DNA of 64,000 bases, from positions 806,001-870,000 of the forward strand of contig AP024866.1 in the NCBI GenBank assembly GCA_024346835.1, in the 5' to 3' direction. This document shows, in pieces, positions 47,437 through 56,978 of this stretch. Made by a program: the position numbers and the translations under genes. The stretch's first letter is position 1; each line of letters begins with the position of its first letter. Under the pieces are notes generated by a model that made no database searches, had not been told where the DNA came from, and saw nothing but the letters and a program-made list of their open reading frames with translations. Source of the DNA: Vibrio comitans. GTDB taxonomy: Bacteria; Pseudomonadota; Gammaproteobacteria; Enterobacterales; Vibrionaceae.

Positions 47437-47841
47437 AATTACTCCAAATTTAATGTTGTGTTTTTACTACTCGGCGCCTTAAAAAGATGGGTGTAAATAA
47501 AGGTTTACACCATATAAGTTTTGAGTGACGCTCTAAGAGTGGCAAGTTAACCAGTTTGTGAGTAAAGTTGAAACCCTTAAAAGTACATTTATCGGGTATT
47601 GATCGCATAATTGCAGTTAATTGCTAGTTTATTGCACAATCCATAGGTGTTTGACCCTTTAGATACCCGATTGAAAAATGTTTTCACTTGAGTCGTTCAA
47701 AGAACTTTACGTATTTTAGCGCCATTTCTTGTCTTAAATCCTCTTATTCAAGAAGAACGAAGCACCTCGTTTACTCTAGTTGTTCGCTTGCTTAAACCTC
47801 AATTATCATTGCATTTATATTCAATATAACTACATCTATTA
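47437..47841. other. Gap between the NSS symporter and LysR genes
   Basis: The 405-bp AT-rich gap contains a perfect 9-bp inverted pair, ATCGGGTAT (47591-47599) and ATACCCGAT (47663-47671), 63 bases apart. It should hold the symporter promoter. No gene is supported. Confidence 0.4.
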
Positions 47842-48789
47842 TCACTTTTTCACGTAGTTCCAACCGAAATCTTGGCTTAACCTCGCTAATGTCTCTAATT
47901 CTCTTTCTGTTTCTCTTTGAATCCATTGATGGATCTCTTTAACAATGTCAGAAGTGCCTCGGCAGTGGCAGAAATATTGCCAAACACTGGGTTGGATTTG
48001 AGCCTTACTAGGGCAAACCAAGTAGCCGTGCTCAAGCTCAGGCAAGATAAGCAGAAGGTCGCTCACCGTCACCCCTTGGCCAGATAGGCAAGCACTAAGG
48101 GCGAGATCTAGGGTAAAGAAGGTAGTATTTCTTATCTTTGAGGTATCTTTGTGTCCGACACTGGCAAGCCAAGTTTTCCAGTCATGATGGTCAAGGGTCG
48201 GATGCAGTCGTGGCATAGTTAGTAGGGATTGTAGATTTGATTCTTTTGAATACAGTTCTTGAGAGCATACTGGCGCCATATATTCATCTCTGAGAAACAC
48301 CACATCAGTACGGTTTTTGTATTGATGGGGAGCACGCGAGTTAAGAATCAGTAAGTCGTAGTCTGTAGACTTCAGCGCCTCATCCTCATCAATGGTGGGA
48401 ATTACCGCGATTTCGTGTTCAGGATAACGCTCTTGCAGTTGCTGTATTTTTGGAAGCAATGATCGAGTGGCATAACTCAAGGCCACTTTAATCACGATTC
48501 TTTGCTGCTGATTAGGATGCCAAGACTGTATTAAGGTTTGTACGCTCTGGTAATTTCGTTGTAGAACAGCAAATAGCTCTGATCCCTGCGGTGTTAGGTC
48601 TATGCTTCGATGCCCTCGTACAATTAACTCGACACCGATTCCCTCTTCGAGTTGTTTTACCTGACGACTGACAGCACTTTGCGTGACGCTTAACTCATCT
48701 GCGGCTTCAGTAAAACTAAGATGACGCGCAACGGCCTCAAAGGTTTTTAAACTGTTATGGGAGTAGGGGATATCAGGATAGGGCTTCAT
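47842..48789 (-). CDS. LysR-family transcriptional regulator (GcvA-like type)
   Basis: The 315-residue protein has the LysR winged helix at 10-70 (LKTFEAVARHLSFTEAADELSVTQSAVSRQVKQLE) and an effector-binding domain from about 95. The opening PYSHNSLKTFEAVARHLSF is characteristic of the GcvA-like branch. It is divergent from the MATE transporter gene with a gap of 98 bp, the usual arrangement of a LysR protein with its target. The inducer is unknown. Confidence 0.88.
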   Translation of the reverse strand: MKPYPDIPYSHNSLKTFEAVARHLSFTEAADELSVTQSAVSRQVKQLEEGIGVELIVRGHRSIDLTPQGSELFAVLQRNYQSVQTLIQSWHPNQQQRIVIKVALSYATRSLLPKIQQLQERYPEHEIAVIPTIDEDEALKSTDYDLLILNSRAPHQYKNRTDVVFLRDEYMAPVCSQELYSKESNLQSLLTMPRLHPTLDHHDWKTWLASVGHKDTSKIRNTTFFTLDLALSACLSGQGVTVSDLLLILPELEHGYLVCPSKAQIQPSVWQYFCHCRGTSDIVKEIHQWIQRETERELETLARLSQDFGWNYVKK

Positions 48790-48887
48790 AATATTTCACA
48801 TGATCTCAGGTAATGCCAGCTGACATAAATGTTAATTGAATCCTAGCTCAATTAGCAGTACTTTGAGCCCAAATTATAGAGGGCTGT

Positions 48888-50234
48888 ATGAAAAACATTC
48901 TTAAACTGGCATTGCCACTGACATTATCACAACTCATCGCTATGGCATTGGTACTTACTGATGTATGGATGATGTCGCAAATCAGTGTTGCTGATCTTGC
49001 CGCTGGTGGATTGGGTGCCTCTGTGTATTCGTTTGTTTTTCTTGTTGCTGGCAGTATTGTTGGCTGTGTAGCCAACCTGATTGCGATTGCTTACGGGCAA
49101 AGCATTGCGCGTCCTGATTTTGGTCAGCAACAGATCCGTTTTGCCGTCAAAGGGGCGGTGATGCTTTCTGTTTTGCTTAGCTTGGTACTGAGCTTTAGCT
49201 TTTTATTTGCACCTCAGTTATTAGCAAAAGCTAAGCAATCACCAGAAGTTATTGATATTGCGATGCTGTATCTGAACGCACTGAAGTGGGCAATGTTGCC
49301 AACGCTTCTGCTACTTGTGCTTCGTGGCCTAACCAGCACCTTTGGTGATGTGCGCTCTGTGATGGTGATGTCTATTCTGACTGTGTTCATCAATGTGCCT
49401 ATCAGCTACTTACTTGCCTTTACTCTCGATTGGGGCATTGCTGGTCTTGGCTATGGCACGGCAATCTCTGCTTGGTTTGTATTTGTGGGGTACGGCACTT
49501 GGGTGTTTCGTCAAAGCAAGTATCAACGCTTTGCACCTTGGCAAAATATGCACGAGTACAGCGTAAGACTAATGGGACCGCTTTTATCTATGGGTATGCC
49601 AATCGCTCTCGCAGGAATGCTAGAACATGGCCTTATCTATGGCGGCACCTTGATGGCAGGCATGATTAGTGTGGCATCCCTAGCACTGCACCAAATCTTA
49701 CTACAATGCTTGTCTTTTACTTGGAACATCAACTTTGGCTTTGCACAGGCCTCTGCCATTTTGGTGGGTAAAGAATATGGCGCAAATAATTACGATGGCA
49801 TCAAAACCATTGCTAAGAAGAGCTTTGTTGCCGTAACGGCACTGAGCTTTGTCATTGCCTTTGGATTTATTGCATGGCCTGAAGCCATAGCTAGTCTATT
49901 TCAATTAGATGCGGAGGGCAGTCATGAACTGACCGCATTGCTGACATCAATGATCTGGGTTGTGGCATTGTGTTTTGTGGTGGATGCTTGGCAATTGCTT
50001 GCTATCAATCTTTTGCGTGGGATGAAGATCGTGATGGTACCAACCATAATGACAGCAGTGGGTTACTGGGTGTTTGGTCTTCCGGCTGCTTGGCTATTAA
50101 TGAAAGCCTATGGTTTAGCTGGTATCTGGGGTGGTATTGGTATCGGCCTTGGGGTGACAGGCATCTTGTTACTGGCTCAGCTCATCTTTGAAACTAGGCG
50201 CTCAAGTAATCGAGTGCTAATGCAAACTGCCTGA
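48888..50234 (+). CDS. MATE-family efflux transporter
   Basis: The 448-residue protein has 12 hydrophobic segments in two MATE halves. MKNILKLALPLTLSQLIAMALVLTDVWMMSQ and the second-half LSMGMPIALAGMLEHGLIYGG show the repeated P-x-x-x-x motif. MATE carriers export cationic drugs or metabolites in exchange for Na+ or H+. The gene is divergent from the LysR gene and probably controlled by it. Na+ is the plausible coupling ion in a marine vibrio, but this is inference. Confidence 0.88.
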   Translation: MKNILKLALPLTLSQLIAMALVLTDVWMMSQISVADLAAGGLGASVYSFVFLVAGSIVGCVANLIAIAYGQSIARPDFGQQQIRFAVKGAVMLSVLLSLVLSFSFLFAPQLLAKAKQSPEVIDIAMLYLNALKWAMLPTLLLLVLRGLTSTFGDVRSVMVMSILTVFINVPISYLLAFTLDWGIAGLGYGTAISAWFVFVGYGTWVFRQSKYQRFAPWQNMHEYSVRLMGPLLSMGMPIALAGMLEHGLIYGGTLMAGMISVASLALHQILLQCLSFTWNINFGFAQASAILVGKEYGANNYDGIKTIAKKSFVAVTALSFVIAFGFIAWPEAIASLFQLDAEGSHELTALLTSMIWVVALCFVVDAWQLLAINLLRGMKIVMVPTIMTAVGYWVFGLPAAWLLMKAYGLAGIWGGIGIGLGVTGILLLAQLIFETRRSSNRVLMQTA

Positions 50235-50325
50235 GACTCACTTCTCAACTTGAGATTTGGGTAAGTGTGAGGATTTTGGCGTTTGATATACTCATTCTTA
50301 AATCAACTCAAAGGATGGGCACAAT

Positions 50326-50586
50326 ATGTCAAAAACCGCGAAGATTCATAACGAAGATAAGCTTGTAAAAAAGGCAATAGACGTCGGTATGAAGATGGCA
50401 AAGATGCAAGGCATTGACCTACCAAGCTCGACAGGCCCTTTGAAGGCTCAAGGTGTGTATTTATTCTTAGTTGGGGTAAACCAAATTACGCCACTCCCAG
50501 ACAACAAATTGGATGGTCCCAATATCAAGCACCGCCTAGCGTTATGGATGCACAGCGTATTGCCTGATAATGATCCTCTAAAATAA
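50326..50586 (+). CDS. DUF5062 family small protein
   Basis: The 86-residue soluble protein (NEDKLVKKAIDVGMKMAKMQG, then GVYLFLVGVNQITPLPDNK) matches the Vibrio DUF5062 family. The start has AAAGGATGGG upstream at good spacing. It is mostly helical, without signal peptide or cysteines. No function is known. Confidence 0.8.
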   Translation: MSKTAKIHNEDKLVKKAIDVGMKMAKMQGIDLPSSTGPLKAQGVYLFLVGVNQITPLPDNKLDGPNIKHRLALWMHSVLPDNDPLK

Positions 50587-50593
50587 GAAGCTC

Positions 50594-50625
50594 AGCGCTA
50601 GTGGTGATAGCTGTTCACTAGCGCT
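50594..50625 (+). terminator. Hairpin behind the DUF5062 gene
   Basis: AGCGCTAGTG and CACTAGCGCT form a perfect 10-bp stem with a 12-base loop; only TTCT follows, so it is a moderate terminator. Confidence 0.6.
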
Positions 50626-50763
50626 TCTAACTACTCTTTTCGCAAGTATCAACATAACCTAGATCGCCGACAATATTTACTCTGGCACTAGATGGTTATA
50701 CCGACGCTTAATTTCCTTGATAGAGTCTAGTGACATTTTGTATTCTTAGAAAAGTCGCTCTCT

Positions 50764-51078
50764 ATGTCACTATCAATAACTGCTTTCCTCATCTCTCACC
50801 TAACACTAACCAATACATTTATATGGGAATATCCCTCAAATACGGTAGTGGCGAGTAGCCCTAATGTTGGCGCCCGGGCTTGTCCCGTTGCTGAAGAATT
50901 TATTGGCGCTGGAGCAACACAAGCTCAAGTGCCAATTTCTACCAACGGGAAAATAGGAACAATGGCACTGGTTGAGAAAGACGGACGACAATACATCATC
51001 GGCATTCATGGCCAGCCTAACTACACCAAAACGAAAATGGATCTCGCTAAGGAGATCTTCATGCAATCACATTTCTAG
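50764..51078 (+). CDS. Small hypothetical protein, weakly supported
   Basis: A 104-residue frame has a hydrophobic N terminus (about 5-22) that could be an export signal, and a C-terminal half that looks protein-like (KIGTMALVEKDGRQYIIGIHGQPNYTKTKMDLAKEIF). No ribosome binding site precedes the ATG, and the frame is closed by a stop ten codons upstream. It may be a degraded remnant. I do not recognise the family. A strong bidirectional hairpin follows. Confidence 0.35.
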   Translation: MSLSITAFLISHLTLTNTFIWEYPSNTVVASSPNVGARACPVAEEFIGAGATQAQVPISTNGKIGTMALVEKDGRQYIIGIHGQPNYTKTKMDLAKEIFMQSHF

Positions 51079-51121
51079 TCATTAGCACTGAGTAGTTGAG
51101 CGAACAATTCGTCGAGCAAAT

Positions 51122-51160
51122 AAAAAGAGGGGCTGAAAATCAATTCAGCCCCTCTTTATA
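51122..51160. terminator. Bidirectional terminator between the small ORF and the pyrophosphatase-like gene
   Basis: AAAGAGGGGCTGAA and TTCAGCCCCTCTTT form a 14-bp stem with a short loop and A/T runs outside; on the minus strand it ends in five T. Confidence 0.9.
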
Positions 51161-51181
51161 CAATGTAAATATAGGTACTAA

Positions 51182-52195
51182 TTAAAGGCTTTCTAGCGCT
51201 TTTTGAATTGCAGGACCTATCTGGCGCTTACGAGAAGTGACACCGTCTAAGGTCAACATGTCTGATGTTGGCTCAGCGTTGAAAGCGGTTTTGATGACTT
51301 GATAGTCGTCGGCATCAACCCATAGCAGATTCGCTTTCTTGTCTTTGGTATCCGTAATGGAGAAGAAAAGATGGTCAAGACCATTCGCTTCTTTATAAGA
51401 CTTCATCTCAGATAGTAGTTCTTCTTTTCGGTCTATTAATTGCTGAGCCGTTAGCGTTTCAGCAACACCAATACCCACCTTCTTGCCACCGTACTCGAAG
51501 TTTTTGTAATCCATAGTCAAAATGGTTTCAGAGGATAGGTGGCTTAGATCAGATTTAGCGATCAGCATTTGCTGGCCAAAATCTTCAATGTCCTCAATGC
51601 CTGCGATAGCTGCTAGTTTTTCAGCGTATTCTCTATCGTAATCCGTTGTTGTTGATGACTGGAATACCACTGTGTCAGATAAGATTGCGCCTAGGCCGGC
51701 ACAAGCAAGGTGCTTAGGCAGGGTAACGTTAAGCTTCTGAGCATTATCAGCCAAGATAGTTGCCGCTGAGCCCCAGCCACGAATATCCATTGCTACGATT
51801 TGCGGAGTATTGATTGGTGAACCGCCAATAGCATGGTGGTCAATTACCGCCACAATAGAGCTTTGATTGATAGTGGGTGCTAACTGAGTGGTTTGGTTAA
51901 AGTCCACCAAACCAACTTGATATGCGGAATAGTCTGATTCAACACGTGGCGCTTCAGCGTTGCAGTAATTCAGAACAAATTCCGATTCTGGGTTAATTTG
52001 CTCGGGAACAGTCGCGGTACCACCATAGATGTGCGCAGCCAGCATTGCCGACATAACCGTATCGGTATCTGGACTCAAGTGACCAGTCCAAACCAGATTA
52101 TCGGTTTCGTTGTTAGCGGGTGTTTGCAGATCAAAAGCATAGCTTGCTGAGCTGACGGACATTAATAGAGCTGCGACGATAGGTGTGAGTTTCAC
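51182..52195 (-). CDS. Exported DHH-family protein, family II inorganic pyrophosphatase-like
   Basis: The 337-residue protein has a Sec signal (ending SYA, about 20 residues) on a family II (manganese) pyrophosphatase fold. The motifs appear in order: GHLSPDTD (His39, Asp43, Asp45), LVDFNQ (Asp98), VIDHH (Asp119-His121), LSDTVVFQSSTTT (Asp174) and the C-terminal TSRKRQIGPAI substrate loop. The metal ligands are present, but the usual VDHN reads VDFN. Family members split pyrophosphate to phosphate in the cytoplasm; a periplasmic form is unusual. It is divergent from a DUF1254 gene over a 435-bp gap. Confidence 0.8.
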   Translation of the reverse strand: MKLTPIVAALLMSVSSASYAFDLQTPANNETDNLVWTGHLSPDTDTVMSAMLAAHIYGGTATVPEQINPESEFVLNYCNAEAPRVESDYSAYQVGLVDFNQTTQLAPTINQSSIVAVIDHHAIGGSPINTPQIVAMDIRGWGSAATILADNAQKLNVTLPKHLACAGLGAILSDTVVFQSSTTTDYDREYAEKLAAIAGIEDIEDFGQQMLIAKSDLSHLSSETILTMDYKNFEYGGKKVGIGVAETLTAQQLIDRKEELLSEMKSYKEANGLDHLFFSITDTKDKKANLLWVDADDYQVIKTAFNAEPTSDMLTLDGVTSRKRQIGPAIQKALESL

Positions 52196-52630
52196 GAATA
52201 TTCCCTTAATTTAACGTAAGAGGCTCATAACCTAAACTGTATTTATTGCAGATATATGTCGTTGATATTTCTGTTTTGTTTCAGTGATTTGAGGGTCAGT
52301 GTCCAAGAAGTCTGTGATGTGAGAAGCCATCTTTCTAGGACATGAATACAAAGGTATGAATATGATATTCCTGATTTATTGGTTTCCTGTTATATACGAA
52401 TCTGACTTTAAGCAGCTAAAGTCAAATACAGACAATGACAGTACCCTTCATTCTGAATCTACCAATCAATAGTGATATTCATGTGAATTATAATTGATAT
52501 AGAAAGATGTAACTTCAAAGCATATCAGTAAGGCGCTATTATTTTTGTAAGAGCTAAGACAAACCCATTTAAACGAATCTGAATGCGTCATCCATGCATT
52601 CGCATGTTCTTAAACTTAAAAGGTAGAATC
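52196..52630. other. Divergent gap between the exported pyrophosphatase-like and DUF1254 genes
   Basis: The 435-bp AT-rich region should hold both promoters. A short symmetric site ATTCA-TG-TGAAT occurs at 52477-52488. I see no gene. Confidence 0.4.
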
Positions 52631-53698
52631 ATGAAAAAACTTATCCTTGCTACTTGTATTGCTTCAACTTCGCTAATGTCTATGACTGCACTGGCTGATG
52701 CGACAACTGAAAATGAAATGTGGGCTAAAGGCGGTGCTGCTGTTTCACAAGAGCAATACCCAATGGTTGAAACTGCACGTCAGTTCTTAAAGCAACAAGA
52801 CATTGCAGGTGTAAATAAGTTTAATCACAAACGCAATTTGACTCCGACAGATGAACAAGAAGTGGTGCGTATGAACCGTGACACGTACTACTCATTTTCT
52901 ACTGTTGATGTGAGCAAGGGCGCGACTGTAACACTGCCAGAGATTGACGAAGGCATGTATATGTCGATGGAAGTCATCACAGAAGACCACCGAATCCAAG
53001 CAATGCAATATGGTGCGGGTACATACTCACTACAAACGCATACTGGCGATCACGTTCAAGTTCTTATCCGCTTAGACGCTCGCTATTCGGTTGAAGAAGC
53101 TTGGGAGATTCGTAATAAGATACGCGTTGATGCGAATTCAGCTAACCCATATGTGTATGACGGCCCTGCATACGATCATGATGAATTCAAAGCGACTGAA
53201 ATGGCCCTAAAAGGTCAGGTATTTGACATCATTGCTCGCGATGGCGCAAATGCACTTTCTGGTATGTTCACCAGTCCTGGCGATGCATCAGATGAGTTGT
53301 TTGTTCAAAACAAATACGAGGTGGGCTCTGCTGTAGGTTGGGGTGGCGCGCAATTAAAAGATAACATCTATGAGATCTCTAAGAACATGGATAACTCTAA
53401 GTGTTACCAAGCTACTTTTGAAGATCCAAAGAACTTAGCGTTTACCTCTGTTACGGTTTATAACGGTGCTGGCTTCATGTTCAATGATCACGCTAACGTA
53501 TCTACTGATACGGCGGAATATAATGCTGATGGTACTTTGACATTGAGCTTTGGCTGCGGTGATGATGCGCCGAACAACATTACGACGACAGAAGGTAACA
53601 ACACAGGTAAGTTCAACCTTGCAATGCGTCACTACATTCCAAGTAAGAAGGTAATGGATGGCTACCGTCTTCTTCCTCTAGTCAAAGAAGTGAAGTAA
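52631..53698 (+). CDS. Exported DUF1254/DUF1214 domain protein
   Basis: The 355-residue protein has a Sec signal (KKLILATCIASTSLMSMTALADA). The first half has the DUF1254 pattern (VVRMNRDTYYSFSTVDVSKGATVTLPE) and the second half the DUF1214 pattern ending FNLAMRHYIPSKKVMDGYRLLPLVKEVK. These domains form paired beta-sandwiches in secreted or envelope proteins of unknown role. The ATG at 52631 with AGGTAG upstream starts the signal. An in-frame start at 52583 would prepend 16 residues and is unlikely. Confidence 0.8.
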   Translation: MKKLILATCIASTSLMSMTALADATTENEMWAKGGAAVSQEQYPMVETARQFLKQQDIAGVNKFNHKRNLTPTDEQEVVRMNRDTYYSFSTVDVSKGATVTLPEIDEGMYMSMEVITEDHRIQAMQYGAGTYSLQTHTGDHVQVLIRLDARYSVEEAWEIRNKIRVDANSANPYVYDGPAYDHDEFKATEMALKGQVFDIIARDGANALSGMFTSPGDASDELFVQNKYEVGSAVGWGGAQLKDNIYEISKNMDNSKCYQATFEDPKNLAFTSVTVYNGAGFMFNDHANVSTDTAEYNADGTLTLSFGCGDDAPNNITTTEGNNTGKFNLAMRHYIPSKKVMDGYRLLPLVKEVK

Positions 53699-53756
53699 TT
53701 ACACTTCTCTAGTATGACACTGCACAATAACCGTAGTTGATGCAGAACCCTCAGCG

Positions 53757-53789
53757 AGCCTCATTAGCACCTATGAGGCTTACTTTTTT
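53757..53789 (+). terminator. Terminator of the DUF1254/DUF1214 gene
   Basis: The stem AGCCTCAT / ATGAGGCT with an 8-base loop is followed by TACTTTTTT. Confidence 0.85.
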
Positions 53790-53792
53790 GCG

Positions 53793-54830
53793 TTAAATAC
53801 ATCGATTTAAATATGGCACTTTAGTCATGCCCCAAGCCATGACAAAAGAGCACGCAACAGCAATTAACGCCACCAATGGAATATATAAAGAGGTATCCAA
53901 CCAAATTAGCAGCCAATCGCCAAAAAAAGACGAAATGGATTTGATAAATAACGGATGGATTAGGTAGATACCAAAACTGAGTTTGGCTACGTGGCTAAGT
54001 TTCAAGTCTTTATTGGCGTAGTGCTTAATTAAAAAGAACAGTGCTATTGAGGCTGCAACGACGTTAATGCTTAAGTAGGAATAGAAATAGAGGTGTGTGA
54101 GATAGTAGCTACCTAGAAGCGTTGATAATAAAGCCGCTATGAAGATCGCCAAGCACCCGTTTATTTTCACCTTTATATTATATTTCGCAATATACCCACC
54201 GAGGCAGAAGTAGCCGATGTAGCTTAGAAAATCGTTGGTAAAGAGACTAATTTTTGCATTCAAATCGAAGTATAAAAGCACCACCTCGGAAAGTGCTGAA
54301 AGCATAGCGAGAGAAAAGCAGAGACAGACTAAAACAAATAGCTCTCTTTGAGTTATGGAGCGAATGATCACTCGTAGCACTGGGGTAACTAGATACAAAA
54401 ATGGAATCATAAATAGATACCACAGGTGGTAGTAGGGCTCTCCCAATACCCAACCTTTGGCAACGGTAAAATACGCGGTCGTGATATCGCCGTTTATGGA
54501 GTGTTTTAGCATTATCCATAGGGAATAGAATACTGACCAAAAGGCCATCGGGACTAAGATTCGGCGAAGCCGTTTTTTGAGGAATAGAGTGTTAGATTCA
54601 GATTTATTGAGTAAGAAATAGCCGCTAATCATGACAAAAAACGGAATGCACCACAGTGTTATTGAGGCATAAATATTGCCCGCCCACCAACTGGTAGAGC
54701 CATAGATAGGATTATGAATGTCTATGTCGCTGACAAACTCAGACGCAACATGCAGTAAAACGACTGCGATAACAGAAAAGGCACGTAAGTTATCCGCCCA
54801 CAACACACGAGCTTCTTCGGTTTTATTCAA
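53793..54830 (-). CDS. Acyltransferase 3 family membrane protein (OafA/WecH type)
   Basis: The 345-residue protein has about ten helices. RVLWADNLRAFSVIAVVLLHVASEF holds the conserved Arg and the helix-1 His of the family. TLWCIPFFVMISGYFLL and the later GWVLGEPYYHLWYLFMIPFLYL fit acyltransferase 3. Members acetylate surface sugars (O-antigen, enterobacterial common antigen, peptidoglycan). No glycan genes are nearby, so the target is unknown. Confidence 0.85.
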   Translation of the reverse strand: MNKTEEARVLWADNLRAFSVIAVVLLHVASEFVSDIDIHNPIYGSTSWWAGNIYASITLWCIPFFVMISGYFLLNKSESNTLFLKKRLRRILVPMAFWSVFYSLWIMLKHSINGDITTAYFTVAKGWVLGEPYYHLWYLFMIPFLYLVTPVLRVIIRSITQRELFVLVCLCFSLAMLSALSEVVLLYFDLNAKISLFTNDFLSYIGYFCLGGYIAKYNIKVKINGCLAIFIAALLSTLLGSYYLTHLYFYSYLSINVVAASIALFFLIKHYANKDLKLSHVAKLSFGIYLIHPLFIKSISSFFGDWLLIWLDTSLYIPLVALIAVACSFVMAWGMTKVPYLNRCI

Positions 54831-54956
54831 TTCTTATTACCCTCTATAAACTGTCGAGTATTATTCAACTTAGCACTTTTAGTGCAGTGTACCTGCAGGT
54901 GTTTAATCCCCTAATAAAAGCGTGATTAAACAGGCATACTTGGCAGGACCAGGTAT

Positions 54957-54990
54957 TAAAAAGGGTCTGAATATTATATTCAGACCCTTC
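54957..54990 (-). terminator. Terminator of argS
   Basis: AAGGGTCTGAATAT and ATATTCAGACCCTT pair almost perfectly; on the minus strand a run of T follows. Confidence 0.85.
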
Positions 54991-55036
54991 ATAGTATTTC
55001 ACACAGCTCAAAGCTTGAGCGCTAGAAATCGATGAA

Positions 55037-56770
55037 TTACATACGCTCTAACGTTTCTATGCCTAGCAGAGACAGACCTTGCTTGATCGTCTTCGCTGTA
55101 AGAGCGGCAAGCTGCAGACGGCTTTGCTTAACAGCTTCGTCTTCCGCTACCAGGATTGGGCATGCTTCGTAGAAGCTAGAGAATTGGCCAGCAAGTTCAA
55201 ATAGGTAGCTACACATGATGTGAGGCTGACCTTCGCGAGCAACAGATTGTACTGCTTCTTCAAACTGCATTAGCTTAGCGATAAGGGCTTTCTCTTTTTC
55301 ATCAGTAACGATGATGTCGCCAGTAAGGTCATCCATAGACACGCCAGCTTTTGCAAATACCGATGCTACACGAGTGTAAGCGTATTGCATGTAAGGCGCT
55401 GTGTTGCCTTCAAATGCCAACATGTTGTCCCAATCGAACACGTAGTCAGTAGTACGGTGCTTAGAAAGGTCAGCGTACTTAACGGCAGCCATAGCAACAG
55501 TAGACGCGATGTTTTTCTTCTCGTCTTCTGCAAGCTCTGGGTTTTTAGATTCGATAAGCTTACCAGCGCGCTCTTCGGCTTCGTCAAGAAGATCAACTAG
55601 GCGAACTGTACCGCCAGCACGAGTCTTAAATGGACGACCATCTTTGCCCAGCATCATGCCGAATGCGTGGTGCTCAAGAGAGACATCTTCTGGCACGTAG
55701 CCTGCTTTACGAACGATTGTCCAAGCTTGCATTAGGTGCTGATGCTGACGTGAGTCAATGAAGTAAAGTACGCGGTTAGCGCCCAGTTCTTCATAACGGT
55801 ATTTTGCACAAGCAATATCGGTTGTGGTGTATAGGAAGCCGCCGTCACGCTTTTGAACGATAACGCCCATAGGCTCGCCATCTTTGTTCTTGTATTCGTC
55901 TAGGAATACAACCTGTGCGCCGTCATCTTCTTTCGCTAGGCCTTTTTCTTTAAGGTCAGCAACGATGCCCTTTAGCATATGGTTGTATTGACTCTCACCC
56001 ATAACGTCGTCACGAGTTAGAGATACATTTAGACGGTCGTAGTTAAGTTGGTTCTGTTGCATGGTGATATCCACCAACTTCTTCCACATGTCTACGCAGA
56101 ACGCGTCGCCACTTTGTAGTTTAACTACGTAGTTACGAGCTTTAACCGCAAACTCTTCGTCTTCGTCGTACAGTTTCTTAGATTCACGGTAGAAGGCTTC
56201 AAGATCAGACAGCTTCATAGAAACTTCGCCATCTTGCTCTGAAACACGCTCAAGGTTTGCGATAAGCATACCGAACTGAGTACCCCAGTCACCGATATGG
56301 TTAGCGCGGATGACTTTGTGTCCCAAGAACTCAAGAGTACGAACTACAGCATCACCAATGATGGTTGAACGAAGGTGACCAACGTGCATCTCTTTTGCCA
56401 CGTTTGGCGCAGAGTAATCGGCAACGATAGTTTGCGGTGCTTCAGATGCAACACCAAGGCGAGAGTCCGCTAGTGCAGCTTTTGCAGATTTAGCAAGAAA
56501 CTCTTCGCTCAGGAAGATGTTGATGAAACCTGGGCCAGCGATTTCAGTTTTGCTAGCGATGCCATCAAGGTCTAGGTGCTCAAGCACTTTTTGAGCAAAT
56601 TCGCGTGGGTTTGTACCTAGTCGCTTTGCAACGCCCATTACGCCGTTCGCTTGGTAGTCACCAAACTGAGGTTTTGCAGATTGACGCACTGCTGCTGGGC
56701 TGCCTGCTGGCGCGCCTGCTGCTTCTAGTGCTTGAGATACTTTGTCGTTAATAAGTGCTTGGATATTCAC
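55037..56770 (-). CDS. argS: Arginine--tRNA ligase
   Basis: This class I synthetase charges tRNA-Arg. The 577-residue protein has an N-terminal tRNA-contacting domain, the HIGH motif as [12 protein letters not shown] (about 124-135), and a C-terminal anticodon-binding DALR domain. I use the GTG at 56770 (MNIQALIND), with AAGGA seven bases upstream; a longer frame from 56800 is not supported. The gene faces yecM, as in enterobacteria. Confidence 0.95.
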   Translation of the reverse strand: MNIQALINDKVSQALEAAGAPAGSPAAVRQSAKPQFGDYQANGVMGVAKRLGTNPREFAQKVLEHLDLDGIASKTEIAGPGFINIFLSEEFLAKSAKAALADSRLGVASEAPQTIVADYSAPNVAKEMHVGHLRSTIIGDAVVRTLEFLGHKVIRANHIGDWGTQFGMLIANLERVSEQDGEVSMKLSDLEAFYRESKKLYDEDEEFAVKARNYVVKLQSGDAFCVDMWKKLVDITMQQNQLNYDRLNVSLTRDDVMGESQYNHMLKGIVADLKEKGLAKEDDGAQVVFLDEYKNKDGEPMGVIVQKRDGGFLYTTTDIACAKYRYEELGANRVLYFIDSRQHQHLMQAWTIVRKAGYVPEDVSLEHHAFGMMLGKDGRPFKTRAGGTVRLVDLLDEAEERAGKLIESKNPELAEDEKKNIASTVAMAAVKYADLSKHRTTDYVFDWDNMLAFEGNTAPYMQYAYTRVASVFAKAGVSMDDLTGDIIVTDEKEKALIAKLMQFEEAVQSVAREGQPHIMCSYLFELAGQFSSFYEACPILVAEDEAVKQSRLQLAALTAKTIKQGLSLLGIETLERM

Positions 56771-56978
56771 ACGCAATTCCTTCAATTCAAGGAGTGTCAA
56801 GAAAGCTAATAATAAGTGCTTTCGTGCCGTAGTTCACAAAAATGGGGGTAATGATAACAAGATAAGCGCTGATCTAAAAGCGCTCGAAACGAAGTCAAAT
56901 CAATTAATCTGTAGCAATACTCTGCGGTATGGGTAAACTTCTGCTCAAACCGCAGTAAAAGACCAAAGGGCAGGGAAT

